In this document: positions 28,528-37,794 of the stretch, piece after piece | Layout: every line of letters begins with the position of its first letter | How positions within the stretch are numbered: the stretch's first letter is position 1 | NCBI RefSeq assembly: GCF_029203305.1 | Contig: NC_089465.1 | Location: 434,001 to 498,000, forward strand | Direction of reading: 5' to 3' | Length of the DNA: 64,000 nt | Origin: Yamadazyma tenuis | Taxonomy: Eukaryota > Ascomycota > Pichiomycetes > Serinales > Debaryomycetaceae | Translations under genes and position numbers: made by a program | The notes under the pieces: model-generated | What the model was told of the DNA's origin: nothing | Database searches by the model: none | The model's input: only the letters and a program-made list of their open reading frames with translations

Positions 28528-30057
28528 TTAAAATCCCCGTGGACGAATGGTTCTGGCTCGAGCTCTTTGTTCTCTCATTTTCTTGGTGTAATACCAGCCA
28601 TAAGCCACACCTGCCATGGATCCTCCCAAATGGGCCGCATAGTCATACGCACCCCATCTGAAGAAAAGCCCTGCAGCATTGTATGCTATAGCACCCAAGA
28701 AGGCGAACCAAGCGCCGCCTGGAACCGGAATGAAAAAGAGGGCAATTGGGGCTTTTGGAATCAAATAAGAAAATGCACCAACTACACTGAAAACTGCACC
28801 CGAAGCACCCAATGATCCGACCGCCAAAGATGTTCTCATCAAAGTCGGTACAAGGATTGAAACAAATGAAGCAATGACAGCAGAATTAAGGTACATGACA
28901 AGAAAGTTAGTAGCACCCAACATTGCACATAAACTGGTTCCGAAAGATTGGAGAACAAACATATTGACAAAGATATGCATGAAGCTCTGATGTGAGAAGG
29001 CTGACCCCAACAATGACCAGTTCGAGTACATCTTATCTTTAACAAGCAAACCGTATCTAGACATGAAGGTGATAAAGTTGGGGTTTTTCCACATTAAGAA
29101 CACCAACCCATTTGCAGCAATTATCGAGTAGATCAACCACAGAGGATTTCTCGTGAGGATTCCAAGCGGAGTGAATTTCATCAACAACGGAACCCCCAAA
29201 GTGGTGCCCACGCAGAACGCAAGCGTGAAAAGAGCTGGCCCTTTCAATCTATCCCAGTTTGAGTTTCCGTAGTGCTTATTGTACCGGCTCCAGGTACTAC
29301 TATCTCTCCTTTGTTGCCTCCGCTGGTGTTTGAACTTGAGTAGTCTCAATCCACGAGATGGACTGAAGCGTCCAAAGAGTCTCATCATTTTCGACCCGTG
29401 TAAGCTGTTTCCTCTATGTGCCGAGTGTCTGTACGCTCTATTCTGGGCCCGAAACAACCAGCGGTTCCAGAAATCACAGTGATTTCCAAATTTGTGAGTA
29501 CCTTGTCCCCAGTGTCTTCCAAAACCTCCTTTTGTCCCCCAAACGAACCCACCGCCCCTTTCTGCCCAGTGGTTTTCGTATCCATAACCACGGAAACTGT
29601 AGGGATAGTTTTCACGGGTTCTCCAGTGATTTCCAGAGCCCGCAGATTCATCTGACTCATGAACTCCCCAATGCCTCTTGCCATCTCCATCGCTGGGGTT
29701 TTTGTAGCCCCGGTAGTTATGGTATTTATTCATGTCCCTGTTGAACCAAAACTCACCATAACCTTTAAAATCTTTATTGGCCCAGAAATTGTCCAGGTCA
29801 CGGTGGTATTTAGCTCCTTGTACTCCTCTGTATGTTTTATAGTACCTATAGCTCCCAAAATGGGGCAGTCTATACTGGTTTTCATAAATGTTTGACCCAA
29901 GGGGATGCTCATCACCAGAAGCAGATTTCGAATATTTACTAAATGGCCGGAAAGTCACGCATGAGATCCTCAGTCTGAATATCTGCATATTTCCGGGGCC
30001 AAAGACCAGGATCTTTGAAGCGCCATTGAACGGCCTGAAATGTACAAGTCCATTCAT
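28528..30057 (-). CDS. PCP1: Mitochondrial rhomboid protease with aromatic-rich N-terminal extension
   Basis: Pcp1/Rbd1 is the inner-membrane rhomboid that cleaves Mgm1 and Ccp1. The ATG at 30057 gives 509 residues; the six codons before it start at TTG. The rhomboid core (about 225-500) has several membrane helices, the SHQSFMHIFVNMF motif, catalytic Ser419 in GASGAVF and His476 in HLGGSMAG. The protein ends in basic residues. Unlike S. cerevisiae Pcp1 (346), residues about 57-225 form an extra Trp/Tyr/Phe/Gly/His/Asn-rich, positively charged region with 11 tryptophans. The N-terminus is a plausible presequence (Arg, hydrophobic, no early acids). It is convergent with LOC1. Confidence 0.93.
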   Translation of the reverse strand: MNGLVHFRPFNGASKILVFGPGNMQIFRLRISCVTFRPFSKYSKSASGDEHPLGSNIYENQYRLPHFGSYRYYKTYRGVQGAKYHRDLDNFWANKDFKGYGEFWFNRDMNKYHNYRGYKNPSDGDGKRHWGVHESDESAGSGNHWRTRENYPYSFRGYGYENHWAERGGGFVWGTKGGFGRHWGQGTHKFGNHCDFWNRWLFRAQNRAYRHSAHRGNSLHGSKMMRLFGRFSPSRGLRLLKFKHQRRQQRRDSSTWSRYNKHYGNSNWDRLKGPALFTLAFCVGTTLGVPLLMKFTPLGILTRNPLWLIYSIIAANGLVFLMWKNPNFITFMSRYGLLVKDKMYSNWSLLGSAFSHQSFMHIFVNMFVLQSFGTSLCAMLGATNFLVMYLNSAVIASFVSILVPTLMRTSLAVGSLGASGAVFSVVGAFSYLIPKAPIALFFIPVPGGAWFAFLGAIAYNAAGLFFRWGAYDYAAHLGGSMAGVAYGWYYTKKMREQRARARTIRPRGF

Positions 30058-30337
30058 GGTAGAATATCGACACAAAAGAATGATTTCGTGAATTCGCGGC
30101 CTTTATCTGCGGACTGCTCGACTGATACCATATACTTGGAATGATGCCCAATGGGTTAGACTCAGATCTATAGGACTTTAAAGTGAGTACTTAGATGACA
30201 TACAGTTCAGCAGAACTGCTCATCCACTTTATAAAATTAGTTTTCTAAGGTGAATGGCCCATGATCACCAACTGCAAATGCTTATGGAACTATTGATTCT
30301 GATCCTATCCATTATTATGTATCTACAAATACTGGAA

Positions 30338-32860
30338 CTAAAACTCAGAAGCTTCGTCTTCGTCAAGGTCCAACTTCTTTCCCTGTCCGGCTAATCTTTG
30401 AGCAGCCAACTGTTGTGTGGCATACTGCTGTTTGACCTTAGATGTCATTCTTTCGATCTCGGCATCAGCATCTTCGGCTGCCTTCTCAGCATAGTCCATC
30501 ACCAATCTTCTACCAAGTAAATGGACTCCTTCCAACTGGTTCATGGCATTCTCTGCCTCTTTCAATAAGCTAAACTCCACAAATGCAAATCCTCTGGCAG
30601 ACCGGTCAAACTTCTTGGGAACTCTAGCAGACTTGATCTGTCCAAAGGCCCCAAACAACTCAATGATATCTTTTCTGGTGGCTTCAAATGGCAAATTCTT
30701 GATAATAATCTTGGTAGATTTCTTTCCACCTTTGGTCTTTTTGCCAGAAGTAGCACCAGTTCTGTTGGACAACTTCAATTGCAACTTGTGCCCGTCCAAA
30801 ACATGGCCATCCATAAGAGAAATAGCTTTGTTGGCATCTTCTTTGGTTCTGAACTCGACAAACCCGAACCCCATACTTAAGGTCGAATTTGGGTTCTTTG
30901 CATCGGGTTTAGTTTTGACTAGAGCAACTGCGAAACCAGGTAAAGACTTGAAAATCTTTGCCAACTGTTCAGTGGTGGTGGAGAAGTTCAAGTTTTTCAC
31001 AAACACAGAGACTGTTGGTCCGTCGGTTTCAGCTACCACTTCTTCGTCGTCTTGGGGCTTGGTTTCTTCCATGAGAATGTCCTTAGCAGAGACTTTGGCT
31101 TCCACTGCAGTTGACTCTTCCTTGACTTCCACAGCCTCTTGTTCAGTGGCCTCACGAGTGAATAAGTCTTTAGGTCCTTTTTCCAAGTACAAAATGCTTT
31201 TTCCTGACCTTTTGTATGCTAATTTGGTGAAAGCGCTTCTTGCACTTGGGGCATCACGGAATTCTACAATAGCTATGGTCCCAGCAGGAGGCATAAGCAT
31301 TCTCTTAACTTCTCCGTACTGAGAGAACATTTCTCCAAGTTCTTGAAGAGTGGTTCCAAATGAAAAGTTCTTCACCAAGATGACTTTATCGTCTCTTTCT
31401 TTCTTGTTGAAACTCATCAAATCAACTCCCTTGGATTCGAAGTACTTTCTAACATCTCCGATAACATGGGCTTCTGCCAAGGCTTGCTTTACTGCGGAAT
31501 CAGAGCTTTGAGCATTGATCAACTGGCTCTTAGCAACTCCCATTTTAGCAGCAACAGACTCCAATATAGCATCTTGGTTCATATATAATGCATTCCAGCT
31601 GAACTGGGTTTTGGCGGCCTGGGCCTTCTTCTTTAATTCTCTTTGCTTCTTTAACGGCAAGTTTTGCAAGTCAAACTCGTCCATTCTATGATCTTTTTTC
31701 TTTTCTGCCGGCAAGATATGCAACAATCTTCCTTGGAAAATCTCTTTGTCTAGCACTTCGTAGGCTTTTACAGCATCTTCGGGATTAGTGAACTGAATAT
31801 ACACAAATCCCTTGGATTTCCCCGTTCTTGTGTCTATAGCAACATGAACCTCTTCAAGGTTTCCGTAAGATGCAAATAATTCACGAAACTCTTCTTCAGT
31901 GGATGTGTACGAGATGTTTCTTATGAACAAACGGCCCGTCTCATTGATTTTTTGGACGTGGTTCGTATGAGTTTCAACTTCAGGATCAACTGAAGGTTTG
32001 GTTCTTGAGGGTGCCTTGGCAGAATCATGCTTTTCTTCGGGCTTGGACTCTATCTGGTTCTCTCTATTTTCTATCATCCGGATTCTTCTTTGTTGGAGCC
32101 ATTCAAGATCAGTGACCTTTTCGTCTTTTGCAATTTCATCTTCTTCATTTGGAATCATCTCTTTTTCTGGTAACTCTTTGTTAAAAGTGTTCAAAGGCAT
32201 CATTACCTCGTCGTCTTCATCTACCTCAGTTCCCTTAGGTGCAAAGTCATCATATTCAGCATCACTTTCGTTTTCCTTGACCTTGGTATCACTCATAGTC
32301 TCAAAAGAAGGGACTTCACGGTCATTTTGGTCTTGTTTGGCCAATGCCTCCTCCAAAGCTTTCACCGATGGACCTCCAGAACCATCAGCCAAATCGTCAT
32401 TTGCCCACGATTTGGTTTGGCTCGAAGGTTTCATAGCCTGCACAAACTCCTTCAACTGGGGGTTCTTCTCGATCTGGTCGTCGACCTTTGATCTGATTAT
32501 TCTTTGTTTCTTGAGCTTTCTCTCTTCCTCTTGCTGTAATAATCTTTCTTCTCTGACCATTAATCTTTCATATTGCTGTTTTCTCTGGTCTTTCATCGAC
32601 ATAGGCACTGTGGGATCAGCAAATGATTTGGCTACCTCCACACTGATCCTGGCGGTGTCTATGAAAGAATTATTGAAATAGGTTACTGCTGATTCGGCAT
32701 CGCTAGGAGACTTGTATCCAATGAATGCAAATCTCCGGGATTCCCCGTTTCTCTTCTTCATCAACTTGATGTCCGACACATCTCCGTGCTTGTCGAAATG
32801 CAGCTTCAACTTATCCTCAGTCAAATATTGTGGCAATCCTTTCACTATCAAACGAGACAT
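30338..32860 (-). CDS. MRD1: Multiple-RRM pre-rRNA processing protein
   Basis: Mrd1 binds 35S pre-rRNA and U3 contacts and is needed for A0-A2 cleavage in 18S maturation. It has 840 residues, close to yeast Mrd1 (887). Five RRMs are visible: about 1-80 (SRLIVKGLP, FAFIGYKSP), 310-390 (RLFIRNISYTSTEE, KGFVYIQF), 495-565 (VILVKNFSFGTT), 620-705 (VSVFVKNLNFSTT, GFGFVEF) and 725-800 (IIIKNLPFEATRKD, GFAFVEF). Acidic and coiled linkers separate them, and the last part is a short acidic tail. It is divergent from the acyltransferase with 83 bp between starts. Confidence 0.95.
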   Translation of the reverse strand: MSRLIVKGLPQYLTEDKLKLHFDKHGDVSDIKLMKKRNGESRRFAFIGYKSPSDAESAVTYFNNSFIDTARISVEVAKSFADPTVPMSMKDQRKQQYERLMVREERLLQQEEERKLKKQRIIRSKVDDQIEKNPQLKEFVQAMKPSSQTKSWANDDLADGSGGPSVKALEEALAKQDQNDREVPSFETMSDTKVKENESDAEYDDFAPKGTEVDEDDEVMMPLNTFNKELPEKEMIPNEEDEIAKDEKVTDLEWLQQRRIRMIENRENQIESKPEEKHDSAKAPSRTKPSVDPEVETHTNHVQKINETGRLFIRNISYTSTEEEFRELFASYGNLEEVHVAIDTRTGKSKGFVYIQFTNPEDAVKAYEVLDKEIFQGRLLHILPAEKKKDHRMDEFDLQNLPLKKQRELKKKAQAAKTQFSWNALYMNQDAILESVAAKMGVAKSQLINAQSSDSAVKQALAEAHVIGDVRKYFESKGVDLMSFNKKERDDKVILVKNFSFGTTLQELGEMFSQYGEVKRMLMPPAGTIAIVEFRDAPSARSAFTKLAYKRSGKSILYLEKGPKDLFTREATEQEAVEVKEESTAVEAKVSAKDILMEETKPQDDEEVVAETDGPTVSVFVKNLNFSTTTEQLAKIFKSLPGFAVALVKTKPDAKNPNSTLSMGFGFVEFRTKEDANKAISLMDGHVLDGHKLQLKLSNRTGATSGKKTKGGKKSTKIIIKNLPFEATRKDIIELFGAFGQIKSARVPKKFDRSARGFAFVEFSLLKEAENAMNQLEGVHLLGRRLVMDYAEKAAEDADAEIERMTSKVKQQYATQQLAAQRLAGQGKKLDLDEDEASEF

Positions 32861-32883
32861 GGTTGTATAAAAAATTAATTTGA

Positions 32884-32889
32884 GATGAG
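32884..32889 (+). promoter_or_regulatory. PAC core upstream of MRD1
   Basis: GATGAG in the context TGAGATGAGC, 24-29 bp upstream of the MRD1 ATG, next to an AAAAAATTAATTT stretch resembling RRPE. It lies in the 83-bp gap shared with the divergent acyltransferase gene. Confidence 0.5.
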
Positions 32890-32943
32890 CATCTCCAAAA
32901 GTTCTAATCGCGGATTTTGAGAGTTTGTGGATTTTGCAGTCAA

Positions 32944-33885
32944 ATGATGGAACTTCTTAAACACTTGGGTCTTATCCCTGAGAAAGACCCGACCGTCACG
33001 TCTACTATGAAAAAGCTTAGAGGATTATTTGTGTGGTATATTTTGTTGAATACTATTATATTATATCAGGTTATTTCTGTGGTGTGTTCGATATTATGTT
33101 ACTCATTTCCTGATGCTTCTATCAATTTTAGGCGAAAAGCTTGCACCATGTTTTGGGATGTGGGAATCTACTTCACAATTTTGAACGGGGTCAACTACAT
33201 CGTCACGGGAGACTTAATTACCAGCGAATCTGCTGTCTTTATTTCAAACCATAGTTCTTTAGTGGATCACTTTGCCATCAACTATTTGTCCAGACACTCG
33301 TTTCTGAAAAATAAGGAGTTAGAGGTCCCGGTAGTCAACTTCTTCACTTGGTTCTTGTTGTGGAAAGTCCCCAATATCAATATCTTGCGTAATATGGCCA
33401 AATGTGATGAGAACTGGGAGTTAGACCATTCCTTAAACGAAGTCTTTTTTCTGAAATTGTTTGCCAGTAAGAAAGTGGAATGGTTGGTCTTGTTTCCTGA
33501 AGTGAACATCTTCACAGCTGAGTCTTCAGCCCTTCAGAAAATTCAGTGTGAAAAGTTCTATTTGCCGTTGCTCAAGAACTTGTTGTATCCACGGTTTTCC
33601 AGCCTTCATAATGTCGTCTCAACAGTCAAACAATACAATTACAAATTCAATCACTTGTATGACTTGACCATATACTATTACAAGATCAACAATTTCAATG
33701 AGAAGGTCTACTTTTCGCCTAGCTTGTTGGAGATTTTTGGCAGCGATGAGCATATATACATTAACATCGACGTGACTTTCAAGAACATCACAAGGATATC
33801 TAATAATAGAGGCAAGTTGGAGAAATGGTTGGAAAAGAGCTGGATTGAAAAGGACCATTTCTTGTCAAGTATCTATTCATCTTGA
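32944..33885 (+). CDS. PlsC-type lysophospholipid acyltransferase-like membrane protein
   Basis: The ATG at 32944 gives 313 residues (a second ATG follows at once); the open frame further upstream starts at TTG. Two hydrophobic segments (about 28-52 and 65-80) precede the acyltransferase motif I ISNHSSLVDHF (H-x4-D), and motif III appears as LFPEVN, where the usual glycine is replaced by Val. It belongs to the AGPAT superfamily. I cannot tell whether it corresponds to yeast Cst26/Psi1-type enzymes or to the sporulation protein Mum3. Likely ER membrane. Its 3' end overlaps that of RAD50 by 13 bp. Confidence 0.75.
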   Translation: MMELLKHLGLIPEKDPTVTSTMKKLRGLFVWYILLNTIILYQVISVVCSILCYSFPDASINFRRKACTMFWDVGIYFTILNGVNYIVTGDLITSESAVFISNHSSLVDHFAINYLSRHSFLKNKELEVPVVNFFTWFLLWKVPNINILRNMAKCDENWELDHSLNEVFFLKLFASKKVEWLVLFPEVNIFTAESSALQKIQCEKFYLPLLKNLLYPRFSSLHNVVSTVKQYNYKFNHLYDLTIYYYKINNFNEKVYFSPSLLEIFGSDEHIYINIDVTFKNITRISNNRGKLEKWLEKSWIEKDHFLSSIYSS

Positions 33886-36800
33886 AGTTGAAAAATCGGA
33901 ACTGCTTTGATCTCAGAAGCTTGGTTATTGTCTCTCTGGATCTTATAGAAGTATTCACAAGAATCAGCATTAATGTGACTCAAAAACTTCTGATCATGAG
34001 TGATAATGATAATCTGAAAATTGTCCTGCTCCCTTCTCAGCTCCACGATCCTATTCAAAGATTCGGCTAGAGAACGGGAATTCTCTTCATCCAAGTTGGT
34101 AGTAGGTTCATCTAAAGTAATCATTCCACAGTGTGAACCAAAACACTCTGCAAGGGTTAATCTTATCAATATACTTGTGAGCACTCGCTGACCCGCAGAA
34201 CACCTTCCTCTCATATCAAGCTCTACCTTTCCTTTCTGCATCACCACTCTGTAGTTATATGATCTGTTACCCTTGTTCTGGCTGTTCATATCCGACTTGA
34301 TCGCAATAAAGTCAATATCCGTACCCTGGTATGTGCTAGACCACAAGTATCTCAACATTCTATTGATTTCTTCCATTTTTATACTGTGATACTTCATGAT
34401 AGCATTATCAACTGATTTGGAATAAGTTACCAAATCATTAGAAATCAACATATTGGTTTGCAATTTTATCCATTCTTCATGGTAATGATGTTCCACATCT
34501 TTATATTCCGAGTTGAGTTCACTCCGTAAGGATTTTACCTGTTCCTTTATTTGCTTGACTTGTCCAATTTTATAGGAGTTTTCTGAGTTCAAGTTGGTGA
34601 TGAGATCACGAAGCTTTTTGGATTCTGACTGGTATTGGTTCTTTTGGGTTTCAGCTTCTTGTATATTCAATTTCAGAATTTCTTCATCCAAAGTTGAAAT
34701 CTCAGTTTGAAGGTTTCTGTAGTCGATGTTATCCCTGAAAATTGACTTCAAGTTTGTTGACTCGTTAATCTTCTTTTCCACTATCTTCAATTTCTTGGAG
34801 CATTCAGCGATCTTGATTGACAAGGCTTCTTGGTCATTAGTCAATTGGACAATGTCGCTTTGATTCTGCTTCAAAAGAGGAAGGTCCAGCTGCTCGAATT
34901 GCTCAACTTTCTTATAAAGGTCGCTAAAGGTCTCAAACCTTTGCCTAATTTTGTCCACATGTGCTTTCTTTTGCTGTTCTTCTTCGGAGTACTGAGCTAC
35001 CAACCTTTCATAGTTAGACACCTCTATATCCTTCTCTTTGTTTAATTCAGTTAACTTTTGTTCAATATCTTCTATTTCCAAGTTCTGTTTGGAGATAGAA
35101 ATCTGATAATCCGTGATTAAGTTTTTGAAGTTCTTGAGATCACTTAGTTCACTTTCGATGTTCTTGATCTTAATCTCCATATCTTTGATGTTCCCCGACA
35201 ATTTATTAAGTTCTCTTTCTTTGTTGAACTTCAATTCTTTGTCACTGCTAAGTTTATTTCTTATGCTTTTGATTTCAAAGTTTACGTCATTAACTGACTT
35301 GTTCAATTCGTCAATAGAAAGGGACTCTTTGATACCCACTTCATTCAATTCTTTCTCAGAAGCATCCAATTTTTCTTTGAGGAGCTTGAGCTGATTCTTC
35401 AGGCGTCTGATTTCTTCAACAAGATGCTTGTGGTCATTGAGCCCGTTGAATTTTTCCTGTCCTGATGTTAAGACTTCTTCACTTTTTGCACATTGGGATT
35501 CGATGTCTTTTAATAATTTCTCAAGTGCCTCTTTCTTAGTGGTCTCAGATTGCTTTACTTCATTGACCAAAGACTTATATCTCACCACATCTGGTTGTAT
35601 TGACTTTAACATCTCATAGTCAGCCTTGGCTTCCTTATATTCCGCAGTCACCTGCTCTCTACTCATGTTCTTAACTTCATTATTCAAGTATTCGATGAAC
35701 TTCTTCAACTCGTGCTCGTTGAAGGATCTTTGACAAAGCAAGCAGTTATGGGATTGCTGGCTGACTTCTACTGCCTTTATCCTGAAATTTTTCGAAACTT
35801 CAAACGTTTTCAAGGTTTCAACTGAGTTGTTGAGATCATCTTCAGCTTCTTTCGATATCAGTTCATAATTATCAATTTCATTTTCGCTAATAACTTCCGA
35901 GATCTTTGACTTGGTTTTCTCTAGCTCATCAGATAACTCAAACAGCTTACTATCATTTAGTTGGATTTTGATATCAATTGAGTTCTTCAAGTTCAAGTTT
36001 TTGTCATGGGCCTCTTTTAAACTTTCCAATTCTGACTTTGCCTCACCGTAAGATTGACTGAACTTGGTATCAAAGTTATCAATAGTTATCTCGGATATTA
36101 AATCTTGTAATTTCTTTAAGTTGGAAGTATTCAGATTCTCCTGGTGGCGAATTAAGTCCTGGGTGTTATTGATTTTGTTCATTAACTCACTTTGGTTGTT
36201 GAAGCTCTGAATTTTCTTGTTATAATCATCATACTGGATCTCCAAATCGTTTAATTTCGACAGGTTTTGATCAATTTCCTTCTCGAGCTTAAGTAAAAAA
36301 TTGGACTTTCGGGAGTCATCGTACTTCTTCTGTAGTTTCTCCAATTCAAGTTCACAGTCCTTTAGATTATCGTCACTCAAGTTTGACGAGGTGATTTTCC
36401 CTTCCAAATCTCTGATTTTGCTAGTGAACTCCTTTGTAGAGTCTAACTTAATTTGCCTCAGGTGTGACTGGATGGAGATTAGTTCATGAATAGATTGAAT
36501 ACGCTTGGATTTTTCCAGTTTTCCTGTTTTGTTGGCCTTTTGTAAATCTTTGAACTCTTCAACCATCTTGTCCAATTCAGAACGAAGCTGATCGTGGAAC
36601 CCTTGTCTACCTAATTCGTCATCGAGGATTTCATTTAGGCTTTGAAGACTTTCATTATACTGTTTTTCTTTGAATCCCAAGCTTCCCTGAAGCTTATTCA
36701 ATTCATTCAACTTGAGCTGATTTTCGGTAACATTAAAGTTCAACAGAACAGTTTCTTTGGTAATACTGTCAACTTCCGCATTGTACTCAGCGATTACTTT

Positions 36801-37730
36801 GTCAAAGTTATTCAACTTATCTAGCAAAGTGCTGATATCATCAGGTAAAATCTCAATTGACTCTTTCAATCTCTCAAATTGTTGAGACAATGAAGTCCTA
36901 TTGAAAGACATCTGTTCATATTTACTCAATACCAGTTGGAAATCCTGATTGGAATTGAACAACTTTTCGAGCTTGGATTCTTTCTCGTCTATTTCCATCG
37001 ATAAGTTTCCAATCTCTTCATTGAGGTCTTCGATTTGTGTTTTCAAGTTGTTCAAATTATCTACAATCTTCTTGGATCTTTTCTTATCGACCTTCAAATG
37101 CTCTACCGATTTCTCCAAAAGCTTTATGTCGACAGACAAATCTTTGTTAATCACCTTCAAATTGTCTAGTATCTTTGTGAATTTAGATGCCTGGAAGATA
37201 TCGTCAAACTTCTTTTTCAAAAGACTAGGTTCACTCAAGGGCCATAAACTCTCATCCTGATGACAGAATATCACGTAGTCCAAAATGGGCTTTGTAATCC
37301 CCAAGTAGTTAGGTAGCTCGTTATCTATATCGCTGCTCTTGGCACTGACTGAAGTCCTCTCTCCTCTGACGCTCTTCTCAAGCTGATTCTCCAAGGTCTT
37401 GAAAGCATACTTATCTTTACCTTTCTTTGTCAATTGCATTGTTCTGGTGATAACGTATGGTTCACCAGTTACACTGGTGAAGAATAGTTTAATTTGGGCT
37501 GAAACAGAGTTTCTTTGGGTGATGTTGGGATCATTTATAAATGCTCCACCTTTAGAATTTGGAGGCAAGAAGCCGGTGGTGGCATACTTTAAACATTCAA
37601 TCACCGTGGTCTTTCCACTCCCATTGGCACCACATATCAATGTCAAGGGTGTTCCAAACGCTATACTCTCGGGTTTCTCACAGGTGAAAGATCTGACACC
37701 CTGAATTGAGAGTTTCTTAATGCTAGACAT
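33873..37730 (-). CDS. RAD50: MRX-complex SMC-like ATPase
   Basis: Rad50, with Mre11 and Xrs2, senses and tethers DNA ends and activates Tel1. The ATG at 37730 (MSSIKKLSIQGVRSF) gives 1285 residues, close to yeast (1312). The open frame continues upstream to 37847 but is not homologous. The Walker A motif GANGSGKTT is at residues 34-42 and the Q-loop CHQDESLWPL near 158. Long antiparallel coiled coils surround the zinc hook Cys663-x2-Cys666 (NCLLCQ). The signature RGRCSAGQRVL and Walker B GMITLDEPTTNLDEEN lie in the C-terminal lobe. It is complete. Confidence 0.98.
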   Translation of the reverse strand: MSSIKKLSIQGVRSFTCEKPESIAFGTPLTLICGANGSGKTTVIECLKYATTGFLPPNSKGGAFINDPNITQRNSVSAQIKLFFTSVTGEPYVITRTMQLTKKGKDKYAFKTLENQLEKSVRGERTSVSAKSSDIDNELPNYLGITKPILDYVIFCHQDESLWPLSEPSLLKKKFDDIFQASKFTKILDNLKVINKDLSVDIKLLEKSVEHLKVDKKRSKKIVDNLNNLKTQIEDLNEEIGNLSMEIDEKESKLEKLFNSNQDFQLVLSKYEQMSFNRTSLSQQFERLKESIEILPDDISTLLDKLNNFDKVIAEYNAEVDSITKETVLLNFNVTENQLKLNELNKLQGSLGFKEKQYNESLQSLNEILDDELGRQGFHDQLRSELDKMVEEFKDLQKANKTGKLEKSKRIQSIHELISIQSHLRQIKLDSTKEFTSKIRDLEGKITSSNLSDDNLKDCELELEKLQKKYDDSRKSNFLLKLEKEIDQNLSKLNDLEIQYDDYNKKIQSFNNQSELMNKINNTQDLIRHQENLNTSNLKKLQDLISEITIDNFDTKFSQSYGEAKSELESLKEAHDKNLNLKNSIDIKIQLNDSKLFELSDELEKTKSKISEVISENEIDNYELISKEAEDDLNNSVETLKTFEVSKNFRIKAVEVSQQSHNCLLCQRSFNEHELKKFIEYLNNEVKNMSREQVTAEYKEAKADYEMLKSIQPDVVRYKSLVNEVKQSETTKKEALEKLLKDIESQCAKSEEVLTSGQEKFNGLNDHKHLVEEIRRLKNQLKLLKEKLDASEKELNEVGIKESLSIDELNKSVNDVNFEIKSIRNKLSSDKELKFNKERELNKLSGNIKDMEIKIKNIESELSDLKNFKNLITDYQISISKQNLEIEDIEQKLTELNKEKDIEVSNYERLVAQYSEEEQQKKAHVDKIRQRFETFSDLYKKVEQFEQLDLPLLKQNQSDIVQLTNDQEALSIKIAECSKKLKIVEKKINESTNLKSIFRDNIDYRNLQTEISTLDEEILKLNIQEAETQKNQYQSESKKLRDLITNLNSENSYKIGQVKQIKEQVKSLRSELNSEYKDVEHHYHEEWIKLQTNMLISNDLVTYSKSVDNAIMKYHSIKMEEINRMLRYLWSSTYQGTDIDFIAIKSDMNSQNKGNRSYNYRVVMQKGKVELDMRGRCSAGQRVLTSILIRLTLAECFGSHCGMITLDEPTTNLDEENSRSLAESLNRIVELRREQDNFQIIIITHDQKFLSHINADSCEYFYKIQRDNNQASEIKAVPIFQLQDE

Positions 37731-37794
37731 GTCAAACCGATTGGTTTTCAAGACGCGAACATCTGCAAAATTACATTTACTACCTAATTGATAC

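Noticed and set aside
37752..37760. ACGCGA upstream of RAD50 as an MBF (MCB) site
   Set aside because: One mismatch to ACGCGT and only one copy; too weak to list.
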